Below, piece after piece: positions 46,150 to 57,499 of a DNA stretch of 64,000 nt. Under the pieces are notes generated by a model. That model was given only the letters and a program-made list of their open reading frames with translations. It was not told where the DNA came from and searched no databases. The DNA comes from Isoetes taiwanensis. Taxonomy: Eukaryota; Streptophyta; Lycopodiopsida; Isoetales; Isoetaceae. The stretch spans positions 7,140,163 to 7,204,162 of the forward strand of contig JAJEKV010000028.1 in NCBI GenBank assembly GCA_021234155.1, given 5' to 3'. The translations under genes were made by a program, and so were the position numbers. Numbering within the stretch: position 1 is the stretch's first letter; every line of letters starts with the position of its first letter.

Positions 46150-49050
46150 TTCATTCGAGGGGAGCATGTGAGATGAGTAAAATGGAGCCAGGGAATTCCA
46201 AAGGAGTGGCATTACCCTCAGTTCAATGGAGAAAGATGGTTGTTTTGTTGCACCCTTGCAAACTTGAGGCATTTGGCAGAGGGCATAATAACCGCAGGTT
46301 GATCCATTTGATAGTGTGAATGATGAGAGGCTGGGAGATGAACATCTTGGAGTTGGCATTGAAGCTTCTTCATCGGGTTGATACTATCATGTCGTGGGGA
46401 AGCTCTAGTGATTGCATTGTGTGCACGGGGGCTCCGGAGTCCCAAGTCAGCTTGAGATGGCCAATTAGATTTATTACACACAAGAATGGTGATACTTAGA
46501 ATGCCCCATTGAACTACACACACCCAAGGCCCCCACCCAAGGCCATGTGGAAGATTTGTGGTCGATGAGCATCCTTTGATCACAAGGAAGAGACGCTATG
46601 TCTTTCATAAAAGGTACCAAAAGGTGCCCAAGAGGCCTAGAAGTGACAAATATTTAGAAAGGATGGAAAGTATGGCACCAACCAAAGAAAACCTGGAGGC
46701 AATTAGGGGGACAAGAGTGTTGCAACCTAGATTGCCCGATTGCATTACAATGTGGATGACCTCGTCTGAGATAAAGGTCCCAATACATTGACGACTTCAA
46801 AAAAGATAGGATTAATTTCATTTACTCCCTTGTGTAGGAATTCCGACTATGATGAAAAACTGGATCAGCTGCTATATCAATTGGGAAATGAAGGTATGTA
46901 TGAGAGCATTGAGATGGATTCTTGGGGTGAGCAAGTCTTCATTTTTACAGATCGATCTTTGGGAGACACTTTGTTCCAACATGGTAATGCACTCACTTTA
47001 AAACCTAGAGCAAATACTCTAAAGGCCATTGCAGTCTTCGAGAGCTTTTGTGAGATACATGTCTCAATCTATGCCCCACAAGTCATAGAAGGTGAAACGA
47101 GCAGATTGTGGAGTGGTAAAAGAGTGTTGCCACAACACTATATCCAAAAGGAGTGCCTTAAGGAGGTCAACTCCATCCTAGAAACACTTGGAGGTAGGCC
47201 TCTTTCTCAATCACATTTTCACAAGTTATGGAGCACTCACTTTCTGGACGTGAGTGTCTACAACACATACCATTCTCAAAGTGCAACACTTGCATTCAAC
47301 TCAAGGATACACTTGCATCAAATCGCAATAGAGAAAGAAAGAATGGTAATTAGGGAGCAATTCTGTGGATCACCAAAGGGACCAAATATCATGTAAGCGA
47401 TTGTATTGGCAAAGTGGAGAACATTTTCCGAGATCTTGTGGGACAAATTTTTTGTGTATAATTCATGATAAGATGGACCAACACAAGACTTTCTTGCCAA
47501 AGCTAGATCCTTTTACCAAAAGCGTTGTCAAACGCCGTGATGAAAGTAAGTCCAAGGGTGTATTAACACATGGTCATGGAATGGAACATATGGTCATTTT
47601 GTGCTTGATCTATGGAGAGATGATCCAAACTTCCATGTGAGCTCTATTTTCAAGTGCTTGAGAACACTAGAGAAAGGATCGACAGAAGGGAGGAGGTATT
47701 CCCCTTCAGCACCCATTTTGAGGCTTTGATGGATGATCAACGCTTTGTTACCAAAGGCGGATAAAAGCTCACATCCAAGGTGTCTAGTGAATCAAGGAGG
47801 ACTTGGGATGATTTCCCCTTACTTGAGAAATCACCAGGAGCTATGTGTTGATTGGACAACTGTTGGAAAGAAAACAAGAATAGATGGATGTTTGGGGCAA
47901 TGTCATACTTGGACAGGCAGTGGGAGTATTCAAAGTTGTGAAAGTGGGATTCATGATGGTTGGGCATATACGATGATGATATAGATGATTCTTTGAACTT
48001 TCTCCACCAAGCTCAAGAGAGCGGACCACCTCCCCTGAACTAATGGATGTGTTTGAGAGCCGCATTGACCCCAACCCAATGGCTTTCTTTGATGGATGAG
48101 GGTTGCGTATTGGAAATCATTTGTAGAAGGATACTTGCTAGATGGCAAGGACCGGTTGGTGATTGACACAAAAAGCCACTTCAATTCAAGTTTTGGGTTA
48201 GGGATGGAATACCAATCATGCAATATAAGTGGAGAACAGGTGACAAGTTGTGGATGCCCGTACAAGGTATCGAAGTTGTGGCAAAGGGCTTCTTTGGTGA
48301 AGTTCTCATTCCTAAGGGGGCAGCCAAAACCACTACCTCCCTTCAAAGACAGTCAAAGACTCTAGCCAAACCGGTGAAGGGGCATCAAGGATTACATAAC
48401 GACTGGGATGATGTTGAAATGGAAAGCACACCTCCACTCTTAAGAAAAATCAAATGGACTCCCTAATCAGAGCACTGGGAGAAAGTTGTGACATGCTTAG
48501 AAACTGAGCGTGACCATGTGGGAGGGAGCTAAGAGGCGGAGGTTCTTGCCAGTCAAGATGGGAGGGTTCTCAAGGTGCAAGCACGTCTAAGAATGCTCAC
48601 TTGGGTCCCAAGTGGTTTGTGGGAAATAAAGGCCTCAAAGCCGAAGTGGTTTGATTTTCCGACTAGGATCCCTTTGAGGACATCAAGGAAGGATACTTTG
48701 TGCTAGTAAGGCGATGATGAGGGCTTGTCTAATATGGTTGGGGGTGGCACTCTCTCGATGTGACCACCACTATGCGATGAGGAGGAGTTGGCGCCCCGAT
48801 TCCAAATTCAATATTGGGAGCCCATTGGGAGGCACAAGAAGGGCAACTTGGAAGGAGCAATACACTCCATTCTTTGGGGAGAAGAAGTGGGAGGCCAATT
48901 ATCTTGACAAAGGAGGGAATGGGGTGGAGTGTGTGGTATGGTCATATCCAAGTTCTCACATTGCAAAAAGACAACACACACAAGATCCCAAGAAAGGAGA
49001 TGGACAAGGCCATGAGCAACCTCCATGCTATATCATTGTATGAGGGTGCA
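46150..49050 (+). pseudogene. Eroded long reading frame of unknown family
   Basis: The best part is an intact 202-codon frame (46788-47396) containing DYDEKLDQLLYQLGNEG, WGEQVFIFTDRSLGDTLFQH, FESFCEIHVSIYAPQVIEGE, LGGRPLSQSHFHKLWSTHFL and IAIEKERMVIREQF. The frame before it (46558-46791: KRRYVFHKRYQKVPKRPRSD, EAIRGTRVLQPRLPD) joins it by a shift of one near 46790. After it the coding signal hops between frames: NIFRDLVGQIFC, RREEVFPFSTHFEALM, YWKSFVEGYLLDGKDRLVID, VRDGIPIMQYKWRTGDKLWM, EIKASKPKWFDFPTRI. So a protein of perhaps 800-900 residues decayed without visible introns. That suits a retroelement, transposon or integrated virus better than a host gene. I recognise no motif. Confidence 0.4.
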
Positions 49051-49269
49051 TAATATTGAGAAGTTTGAAAACTTTCTCAACTAGTGGTTTTTAAAATTTA
49101 TGAGGAAAACAACAATTCTATGTGTGTCATGTGTAATTCTATTCAAGCAATCAATTCAGAAATTTCTTTTTTTATGGTGTGTGAGTCCCATTTTACCGAG
49201 TCCAGTCCCAAAATTCAAGATTTGTCCCAATTTTAATTAAATAGGACTTACAATAGAATACTTGAACAA
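49051..49269. other. Short spacer
   Basis: AT-rich sequence between the eroded frame and the RHM fragment. Nothing seen. Confidence 0.4.
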
Positions 49270-49543
49270 TGTCTTGAATAGCTACCTCTTGCTCAAGATC
49301 AAAAAGCTTGCGCACATCCTTTGCCACATCCAAAACACGCCTCTTCTTCTTGGTACCAATGTTATAAACATGGCCAACTTCTCCTTTGTGAAGAACAACA
49401 TCAAAAGCCAAAGAATATCTTCACGAAAAGATAACTCCTTACATTGCTACATCTCCATGGATCGGGAAGAGGTCCGCCCTCATTTGCAAGAAGGATTAGC
49501 TAGGTATCGCCTTTCGTGAAATTGATTGGGGGCCATAAACCGA
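49270..49543 (-). pseudogene. RHM: UDP-rhamnose synthase (RHM) fragment
   Basis: RHM enzymes convert UDP-glucose to UDP-L-rhamnose in the cytosol for cell-wall pectin. Their N-terminal half is an SDR-type 4,6-dehydratase. Reading leftward: VYGPQSISRKAIP (family: VYGPNQFPEKLIP), LQMRADLFPIHGDVA (LAMRGEPLPIHGDGSN), then, after a shift in the CEDVAEAF region, AFDVVLHKGEVGHVYNIG, TKKKRRVLDVAKDVRKLFDL and EQEVAIQ. Similarity ends at about 49273. The piece corresponds to roughly residues 190-280 of a protein of about 670. The catalytic YxxxK region and the epimerase/reductase half are missing, and one stop and two shifts are present. Confidence 0.82.
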
Positions 49544-49559
49544 TTCACCAAAGAGGCAT

Positions 49560-49880
49560 AAATCTGGTTGGGATCACCATTATTTTGCGTAAAACGTGAT
49601 CATTATCGTCATCTTCGACCGGCCATGTCCAGCCATATTTAAACAGCCGGATAAGCCACCACCGCTGGATCGACGACCAAACCTGCCTTCGAGGTTAGAT
49701 GGTTTGCATAGCGCCTAACAACAACAAGGCGTACCGGTTTATACCCGATAGGGAATTTGGGCGCTTTTAGCATATTCGTGGATATATACTAGCATATACC
49801 CGAACATGCCAAAACCCACATAACGAAAGGGGATTGCCCCCTAGGGGGGCAAACCAAAAATTACAACAAGATGCCCAAAT
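49560..49880 (+). repeat. Dispersed repeat copy 1 (TTGCCCCCTAGGGGGGCAA palindrome)
   Basis: Shared with 53290-53600 in the same orientation: CAGCCG-TAAGCC, GGTTTGC-N5-GCCTA, GCATATTC-GTG-ATATA, CATATAC/GC then AATATGCC-AAACCCAC, and the palindrome TTGCCCCCTAGGGGGGCAA (about 49834-49852). Divergence is considerable but the order is preserved for about 300 bases. Confidence 0.6.
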
Positions 49881-52800
49881 TCATTGAAAAAATCTACTTG
49901 AAGATGTGCGGAACTACATCACTTGGCATGAGGATATAGGTCGGCGATCAACATGTTGGTTTGGGTATTCCTTTTTAAATGTAGTAACGGTTAGTTGCGC
50001 ATTCTTAAGATGTCATAAACGATCTAGGTCCTTTTGATCCGCATTTTATCTTGCATTTGTTCGTGAAGATGCATCGATTTTATTGAAACTCAAAAAGCTA
50101 GAGAAAACGAAGGACATATAAAATTGAGATGTGCACATCACGTAGTTGAAGCATGTCATTTATCGGCATTTAAAAATGTCCATCCTCCCATTACCATATT
50201 CTCAGAATCCACACTACCACTCTAAAATCTTATTTCTTAAAGATAATGCGACATGAAGCTCGAAAAAACGTAACGGTTACAAGTCCATAATGGTCACACT
50301 TAGCGGCTTCTTCCAAACAAGAACAAAGAACAATTAAAAATACCGGCGTCATTTTGGACCATTCAAGAGCAAAATATAGCCTTGCGATTATTGCATTACT
50401 CTGAGATGGCTTCAATAAAATTTGCTACATGAGAGAGAAGCGATGACCGCAATTGTTAGCATTTGCACTTTGTCATCTCATTTCCGGGTTAAGGAATTGT
50501 TTTTCATTCTAACCACATGTTTGCATGTGGAGATGCCTTTCTTAGCATTGATTACCTTATATAGTTGGGAAAAATAATAGTCGATTACATAACTTTGTCT
50601 TTAACTTGAATGATGTGAGCAATACAACATAATGTCGGAACCTTTCTACTTTCTTTCCTTGCACTACATTTGAGATATCCACACGAAGCAAAACATCTGC
50701 ACTACATATGGCATATAACCGGATAGCTTATGAACCATGAGGGTCTAGTGGACATCTGGCCGTTTCCACTTAAGAAGCGATTCGCTTAATTTGTTTTATA
50801 TATTTGATAGCTTTGAAAATATGCATAAAAGCATGATCTTTTGCTCTAAAGCCAAGTGGCAAAAATACACATATCAAGGATCCACGCCATGGCTATAGAT
50901 CATATGGTAGAAGTGTTCAAGTGAAAGCCTATCAAAGTATACAAATATCGAATGTATTTTACAAGCTGTAAAATAGAAATTGAAAGGGTTTAGGTCAACA
51001 ACAAAAGTTGGAACAATTACAATCATAATTATTCCCAAATTTTTGAGCTCAACTCCGTGTTTTAACCCACCGAGAACAAGAAAAACAATGTGCATGAGTC
51101 ACGCATTTTGAACTTATCTAGCAGGGCTGGTCTTCAAATTCAAAGACACACGATAAAACACTAGGCTAGGATTTTTTGTATATTGCATATATTCTGAAAT
51201 GTGAAATACATGTCATCTTTGATATTGTCCCAACATTGTGTATCTCCATTTTCTCTTCTAAAAAGGCTGTTATTCATATTGAATGAAAACACATAACCTA
51301 CACTCTAACGAAATAAAAATTGCACCTAGCACACATTTCCATTGTATGAAAGCCTATCTCCAATGCTACGAGAATATTAGTATGGGTATTAGCTAGATCT
51401 ATGACATCGGAGAAATTAGTGCCCCGCCGACATGCTAAAAAAAATTACTCTAGAACTGAAAATTAGTAGAAATGGTCATGAAGAAAAAGCTCATGGATAT
51501 AGTGGTGAGACATAACATACTTTGCTTATCTGAGATAATATGGTGGAAATTGTTGAAGTGCTCATTACCTTGATAATTTGTCGATAGTATAAAGTCCATA
51601 GTAACATTATCGCGGGTTTCATAGCATAACACATAACATTTTATCACATTAAACTTCTCCAAATCGCCTTTAGAAAATCAAAAAGCATGAACGCGTTCAA
51701 ACCTGTTTTGACATAGCTAATAAATCTATCGTTTTGTAAATTAGCTCTTAGTCAATAAACATATTTCGTTGTATCTTTAGCCACTTATGTGTCGATCGGT
51801 ACCATACCGGACTAGTTTTCATCAATGACATTTGCCCTTTTTATGCTTAATAACCCTTCAACATCCTTGAGCAACCCGGCAATTCCTATGCACAAGATAA
51901 GAGAGCCCATCTGATATTTCATTTGAATCTAGAATCTATTAGGGCATAACCATGCAAAATGAAAATGGACTAGTTTCGAAAAAAAAGCCTATTATATTTT
52001 AAAGCCGGAGATGCCACTACATTTTTTAAAACCATGAAAGGGCTGAGTCGTATCCATCGATTTAATGTACCTTAAGCAAGAAATGAAGTAATGTCTATTA
52101 TCCAAGATTCTCCAGTTATAATAGATTCTTTAACACATGCCCATACCCAAACAAGCTTAATATCGTTGAAATCTTAAAATCGATCTGAATCTATCATTGC
52201 AATAGCATTATGAAATCAAACGATCGATAAGCCTAGAGCCAAACATTTCGTCTTGTATTGCATCACAATCATAGTAGTTTATGCATCTATGTTTTGTGTT
52301 GCCCATATGGTTTTATGCTTCAAAAATCAGAAAAAGCTTCTCGATATTATAGAGAATCGTGAAGTCTTGAGGAAATAAACCATTATTCTTTTGTCAAGCA
52401 TAAGCCACGCTTAGCATAAAACAAGAGGTGGATCACACATAAGTATGATAAACTTATTTGTGGCCATGAGACGTAATAAGAACACGGGCATATATTGCAA
52501 GAGATAAACTTGGCCATATCCATTGACATCTAGCAGCTAAGTATTCGATATAATCAAATCTTGCGAGATACAAGTCATCTGTAATGATTGAGTTGTTAAG
52601 GTGGAGGACAGCTTAACAATCTAAACTTTGATTCCATAGGGCGTAAACGTGACCAGCCATCATCTCTAAATCCAAAACCGATTGTGTAGCATGCACAAAA
52701 GGCCGGCCCGGATCATCCCTACGGCCGTTAGCTTGCAGACGCATATAGACTACAAATCCAGCTAGCTTTTGTATAGGTAATGAGTATATTAGACAAAATA

Positions 52801-53289
52801 ACTAAAGCATTTGAAACTACTACTTGTTGCAAAGTGATTCCTTGCCGATGTTAGTTCCCACCCTTGGTCCATGTTGCTAATGCAATTTGTTTAGAACCAA
52901 ACGACGCTCGGTTGAAGAGCATTTTGTTCTTCTTTGGTGAAGCCCCGGTATGGCCCAGCCTAAGACGAAGCGAAGGGAAAGAAATGCAACAAAGGGCAAA
53001 CTTAATCACGAAAAGAAATGACCGTGGCAAATGAAAGCCCCAAGTAAGGAAACACGTAGTCTAGTTTAGAGCCGTATGGAAGTTTTATCGCTAGATTGCT
53101 TCTCCGCTTAGGGAGATCGTACCTATTCCACCATCGGGTCTTGGAAAACCCATCCTTACCCTTGTCCTTGCCCAATGCAAAACTCTTCAAAAGTCGACTC
53201 TTTTGCCGCCATACATCGCATAATAACGCCATCGCCAGCCGGTATCGCTTCGTATGGATCATTCTATGTGAAAGTGTATATGGATGGAT
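49881..53289. other. AT-rich DNA between two related repeats
   Basis: 3.4 kb with no recognisable gene and few open frames. A minus frame at 53002-53262 (with RWWNRYDLPKRRSNLAIKLP and KLDYVFPYLGLSFAT) looks protein-like but is unassigned. If the flanking repeats are decayed LTRs, this would be the interior of an ancient non-autonomous element. Confidence 0.35.
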
Positions 53290-53600
53290 GGAGTTCGATT
53301 GGGAGGAAGGTGGATCTTAGGACCTATAACAGCCTAAAACAAGCTACTGTTGTTGGAAGAGATCTTCAGCGATTTACAGCCGTAAGCCGCTTTGGAGCTA
53401 CTGATTTGAACACCGCTAACGGTTTGCCGAGGGGCCTATCCACCAACAAAAGTAAATGACGGCATTTACCCCAATATTGGTTTTTAGCAGTCATTGGCAT
53501 ATTCCGTGTATATATTGACATATGCTTGGAATATGCCATAAACCCACTTAAACAAGGGTTTGCCCCCTTAGGGGCAACCCAAAAAATAAAGTAGCACGCA
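53290..53600 (+). repeat. Dispersed repeat copy 2
   Basis: Direct-orientation relative of 49560-49880, including the palindrome TTGCCCCCTTAGGGGCAA (about 53560-53577). Confidence 0.6.
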
Positions 53601-53907
53601 TTTAAACTCACTAAAATCACATATTAGCAAATTCAATAAGGCTTGCACGATGCTATATGCTGTGTTGCCAAGCCCAAAAGTGAAATTATATAACAAAAGC
53701 ACACGAAGTACAAAAAATTACAATAGTGGTAATCTTAAAAGTATAACTCCATGGAAGAGCTCAGGTTTGTCCAAGCTTATTTCAAGGGTAGGAATATTTC
53801 AAGGGCCCGTATCTACTCTAGCAAGAAACCACAATTCTACAAGGCACCCTTTGATGAAAAAAGGAGAAGCCATAGGCTTGCTTTTATGTAATATGCATGA
53901 AACTCCT

Positions 53908-54256
53908 TTACCTGTCCAATATACTGATGACCAACCTGGAAAAGAAAACGCAAGGCACCAAGGTGGTGATTAAAAGCCTGCATAAAAAATGAGGAAGAAA
54001 ACCGAAATCTGATCAAGTAAAAGCTCCAAGCTATGGGGTTCCTTTGTTCTGTGGAAGAACTGAAGCCATGGAGTTCTTACCAGTCAGATCCGGTGAAAGA
54101 GATTTTGGTATTAGAAATAGATGCAGAGCCTGGAACGCTGCAACAGCGGCACTCTTCCCTGGTTTGGTAGAAGGCAGAAAGCTGGGCCATTCGCTGCTGA
54201 TTATTTCTAGATCTGTTCGATAATACATCCTCCAAAATTCTTGCCAATCGACCCAT
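53908..54256 (-). CDS. Small two-exon gene, CRCC microprotein (67 residues)
   Basis: Exon 1 runs from ATG at 54256 to 54081; donor CTG|GTAAGA. Exon 2 is 53935-53908, after acceptor TTTTCCAG, ending in TAA. The product starts MGRLARILEDVLSNRS, continues MAQLSAFYQTREECRCC and ends LVISILDR. Length is 67 residues, with no signal peptide or membrane segment; the CRCC cluster suggests metal or disulfide chemistry, which is speculation. The start was chosen because the paralog at 55.8 kb keeps similarity back to GRL, and because a TATA box lies about 45 bases upstream. An alternative ATG at 54276 opens a different frame and probably lies at or before the transcription start. The family is unknown to me. 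The same exon ends, splice phase and protein C-terminus in the plus-strand paralog are the main support. Confidence 0.5.
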
Positions 54257-54296
54257 TTTCTTACTCTGTGGAACATTTTCTTACTCTGTTGATCTG

Positions 54297-54338
54297 GTGT
54301 TTATATATAAGGGTTGCTGACGTGGCTTGTGACGTGGC
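54297..54338 (-). promoter_or_regulatory. TATA box with two TGACGTGGC (bZIP-type) boxes
   Basis: Read on the minus strand, TTATATATAAACACC (about 54310-54296) lies 45 bases before the start codon of the small gene. Just upstream, on the plus strand, TGACGTGGC occurs twice, at 54318-54326 and 54330-54338, spaced 12 bases apart. This ACGT-core word is a classical plant bZIP binding site. The TATA-proximal word TATAAACAC is shared with the paralog (55674-55682); the ACGT boxes are not. Confidence 0.55.
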
Positions 54339-55655
54339 TTCTTGCTGGCTATTTGACGGCTGTGCACCGAAACGGCGGCTGGATTGCTTCTTCTAAATTT
54401 AGTTGTGGAATGACGACCCTACAAACCCACAATTTGTTTTTTTCCAGCTTTTTGGACCACATTTTATGTTCAACCTACCCATTCTCCCATGCTTTTGCAT
54501 CTAACATGTTGTCGCGGCCTTTGTTGTACTTTTGCCACTGAGAAACATTCACATGCACACGCACACACGCACTTCCTACAAATGCATGTGGGTCTCCAAA
54601 CACCCTTTGCATCCTGTGACTTGCTTGAATCATTATACATGTAATCCAAGTCTACCTCCTATGCCTTTACAAATACATGGCTTTCAATGATTCACCCCTC
54701 ACTCTCACAATGCAACTTTTTTGGTTGAACATCCACAATCAAATCTAATATACTAGGTTGTTTAGCAAGATGCCAAAACCTTTATGACTATCACTACAAG
54801 TTGTGACCATCATCACAAGATGTTGTATTGATTAAAATAAGAAATCTTAAAAGAGTTTGTGTGTGTGTCTCCCAAAATCAGCATACTTTGGACTCCTACC
54901 TTTCCATCCAATGTAAGCCAAAGTATTGTTAGCATTGCTCTATCCTTAAAAAGTTTGTTTACCGTGACGACATCGTGATAATGACTCCAAATTATTCTCA
55001 GTGGACGATAAAAAATCATTCTCATTCTTATTCTTCTTTTGCTCCCTTGGTAGTGTTGGGCAAGGTAAAGAAGGCTTTTCTGATCGAAATTAAAAGTTTC
55101 TAGATGAGTTAATTTCCAACAGATTGCCATGTATATTTTATTTCCATATAAGGGCACTACAAATTTCTGCTTAGGAACTTGAATACTTGGCTACTGGGGG
55201 AGAATTAGAAGACTTTTCGATCTAGGTCTAAAAATTTTCTAAACACTAGAGTCTCTTGCAAAAGAATCTTATCCACTGCTTTTAATTTGCAAAGTTTTGT
55301 CCATAAACAACATGGAAACTGGGGAGATCATTCCATCTGCAGAATGAAATCAGCACTCCGATTCCGCTCAACAAGTAAATCCCTAGTTACCATATTGTGG
55401 AGGGATGGAACTGGTCCAGGACCCGCTCTCCGCTAACGCCAGTCGCAGTCGCGAGACTCCTTGGAATGGGCGTCCGAGTTTCCATCCCCCCATACAACGT
55501 CTTCTTCCTCTATGCTTTGTGGGGCTAGAATCTATGGTTCGTACGAAAAGGACTAGAGTGACTTTTATATTCTTGAAGTTGGATCTCCATAGGAGTTGGT
55601 TGGATGTCAAAGTTGAATGTCAAACATATTCCAAAATAGACAAAAGATGGCCGCC
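54339..55655. other. Intergenic region between divergent paralogs
   Basis: 1.3 kb without a recognised gene. It includes CA-rich and AT-rich sequence. A GC-richer stretch at 55390-55520 could be promoter or 5' untranslated sequence of the plus-strand paralog. Confidence 0.4.
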
Positions 55656-55673
55656 GAACTTGGGCGTCTGCCG

Positions 55674-55682
55674 TATAAACAC
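55674..55682 (+). promoter_or_regulatory. Probable TATA box of the plus-strand paralog
   Basis: TATAAACAC is identical to the word at the TATA box of the minus-strand copy and stands about 70 bases before the GRL homology. A 37-codon frame with a hydrophobic segment (MAAELGRLPYKHK, then LVLVIFIIILF, from about 55648) overlaps it and might be an alternative short product. Confidence 0.4.
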
Positions 55683-55814
55683 AAAACTCAATTTTCTTCA
55701 CTTGTTCTTGTTATCTTTATCATTATCCTTTTTCAAAAAAATCAGCGGCCGCCTTGTTAGTGCTTTTCAAGATGCCATTACGTTATCCAGCAGATCAACA
55801 AAACATCGCCAAAA

Positions 55815-56362
55815 ATGGCGCAGCTTGCAGCGTTTTATGAAACCAGAGATCTGTGCAGATGTTGCCAAAAACATAATCACTTGCAGACTGTGTCCATTTC
55901 CAAGTTTGCACAGAGTAATTCAAGCTCCTCTTCATCTGCTTCTTCTGGTAAGGTTTAAATTTCTGCATGTCATTAACTTACATGATGCTTTTTCCAATCA
56001 TTTGAATCTGAAAACTGCTTCTAGGACTTGCATGCAATTGATCTGAACATTTGGGAGTTTAATATTCGCAGTTGATTATTGGAAAAGCAATAAAAACATG
56101 TTCTATTGACGGCTCTTCATATTAGTCTGTAATTGGTTGTGATTCTGAGTTCTGGTCTAAATTCTGAGATCATCTTATTTATGTTTACCGCATTCTATGG
56201 CTAAAGCTAATTGCATCAGATGAAATGAAGCACACAGAAGCTGATGCTAAGAAGAATTGTCTGACCTTGACAGGCTTGTAAGTACATTTTCATTTCCTGA
56301 TTATTATCATTGCTCATATGTTGTAGTGTATATGCAGGATAGTGCTAAGTATATTGGACTAG
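55815..56362 (+). CDS. Paralog of the CRCC microprotein gene, three-exon model (71 residues)
   Basis: Exon 1 (55815-55947) encodes MAQLAAFYETRDLCRCC, then a Ser-rich stretch; donor G|GTAAGG. Exon 2 (56220-56277) follows a CATCAG acceptor, keeps frame and encodes EMKHTEADAKKNCLTLTG; donor TT|GTAAGT. Exon 3 (56338-56362) follows TATGCAG and encodes IVLSILD then TAG, matching LVISILDR of the minus copy in the same splice phase. Similarity extends upstream of the ATG (GRLVSAFQDAITLSSRS at 55747-55800), but in another frame. So the N-terminal 22 residues of the other copy have been lost by a one-base shift in an A run. It may be a shortened gene or an early pseudogene. An alternative stop (TAA, 56278) arises if the last intron is retained. 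Confidence 0.42.
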
Positions 56363-57099
56363 ATGAATAGACTGAGTTCCAGTCTTCTAAATGTATATAC
56401 GAGCTCTTGGTGGGTAAAGCTACAACATATTACAAATAACAACATTGGATATTTGCGCATTCAACAATTGAAGCAAAGTGATGATCTTTAATTGACGAGA
56501 AAGGCTATACACACATATAGCTCATCATTGTTAAGATAACTTTTCTTCTGGTCATTACTATCATATTCGTCCTTATAATATTTGGGCTATATAATTAAAT
56601 TTAAACTAACAATAGATGCCTTATTAGATTGTTGAATGCCTATAGCATACTTTTTACGTTCTAGTCTTCTAGTGGAATACCCCATTGGAGTTGATTGACC
56701 TTAGCATCTATTCTTCGTGGGTATAAAGCAGCGGGGAACGGGTCTGCCCCTGTTGCGAGAAAGAGAGCCCATGCTTCCCTTCTCCTACAAAATGGGAACT
56801 ATAAGGGAGCTAAGAAAACAAAATGGGAACTATTGGGGAGCTAAGAAATTGAAGAAATATGCCAACCTATTGTTTCGTTTCTGCCGCCCAACTCTATTCT
56901 GGGTATTGGCGTTTGACACGTGGCTTCAGCAAAACAATCTTCCAGAACAACCGTGACCCACTTTATATTTTGCAATGCAACATAGACCATTGCAAAAAAA
57001 AAAAAAAAACCATGCACAACAAAATTAAATGATTCGTCGTCATAATGTTAGATTCTTGCTTTTAAAACGCAAAGGGATGGCATTAGAGTTTTTTTGAGG
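56363..57099. other. Intergenic DNA, poly-A tract and small duplication
   Basis: A 30-base unit AAATGGGAACTATAAGGGAG / AAATGGGAACTATTGGGGAG is directly repeated (about 56790-56849). A run of about 15 A's at 56995-57010 may be the tail of an old retroinsertion. No gene recognised. Confidence 0.4.
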
Positions 57100-57440
57100 T
57101 CAAATAAGGGCCCTTACTCGATGCCACGTCAAAAAGCTCGCGGCCAATGGGGAGCCGAGCTTGTACAGAACTTTTTTACCGAGCCTTGGTTTCGCCTTTC
57201 CGGTGTCCAGATCGTAACCGGTAATATCCGTTGCCTCTAGCGGGGTGTCGGGATTACACCACGTGCAATTATAACCGATTAGCTCCCGCCCTTCAATTCC
57301 CGCGGGTGTTTTCCACAACGAGTTTTGTACAAGATCGATTGCCAGCGCCAAAGGGAGCTTCGGTTCACTTTCGGGAACTGCCGACCTGGCGCTAAAGGGG
57401 AGTTTCGACCCCACGAAAAACTTCGATCAAGGTAAAATCG
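57100..57440 (-). other. Coding-like frame of unknown family (about 110 codons)
   Basis: The minus frame contains KLPFSARSAVPESEPKLPLA, ALAIDLVQNSLWKTPAGIEG, then GYNCTWCNPDTPLEATDITG and YDLDTGKAKPRLGKKVLYKL. It ends at a stop after RVRALI. The region is CpG-rich like the 27-33 kb block. The CTWCNPDTPLEATDI phrase looks like a conserved motif, but I cannot assign it. Confidence 0.3.
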
Positions 57441-57499
57441 CTGTGAAGCTTTTCCTAGTATTTCGATTCCGCTCCACATTCTCGATTTGAATTCGTGAC

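Noticed and set aside
45825-46176. Open frames of 64-77 codons in the TATGGTTTG array
   Set aside because: They only translate a short tandem repeat (Tyr, Gly, Val, Trp), on both strands.
55405-56046. 213-codon plus-strand frame
   Set aside because: It reads through the first exon and intron of the CRCC paralog in the wrong frame. The homologous frame and splice sites favour the smaller gene. Only its GRLVSAFQD part is a remnant of real coding sequence.
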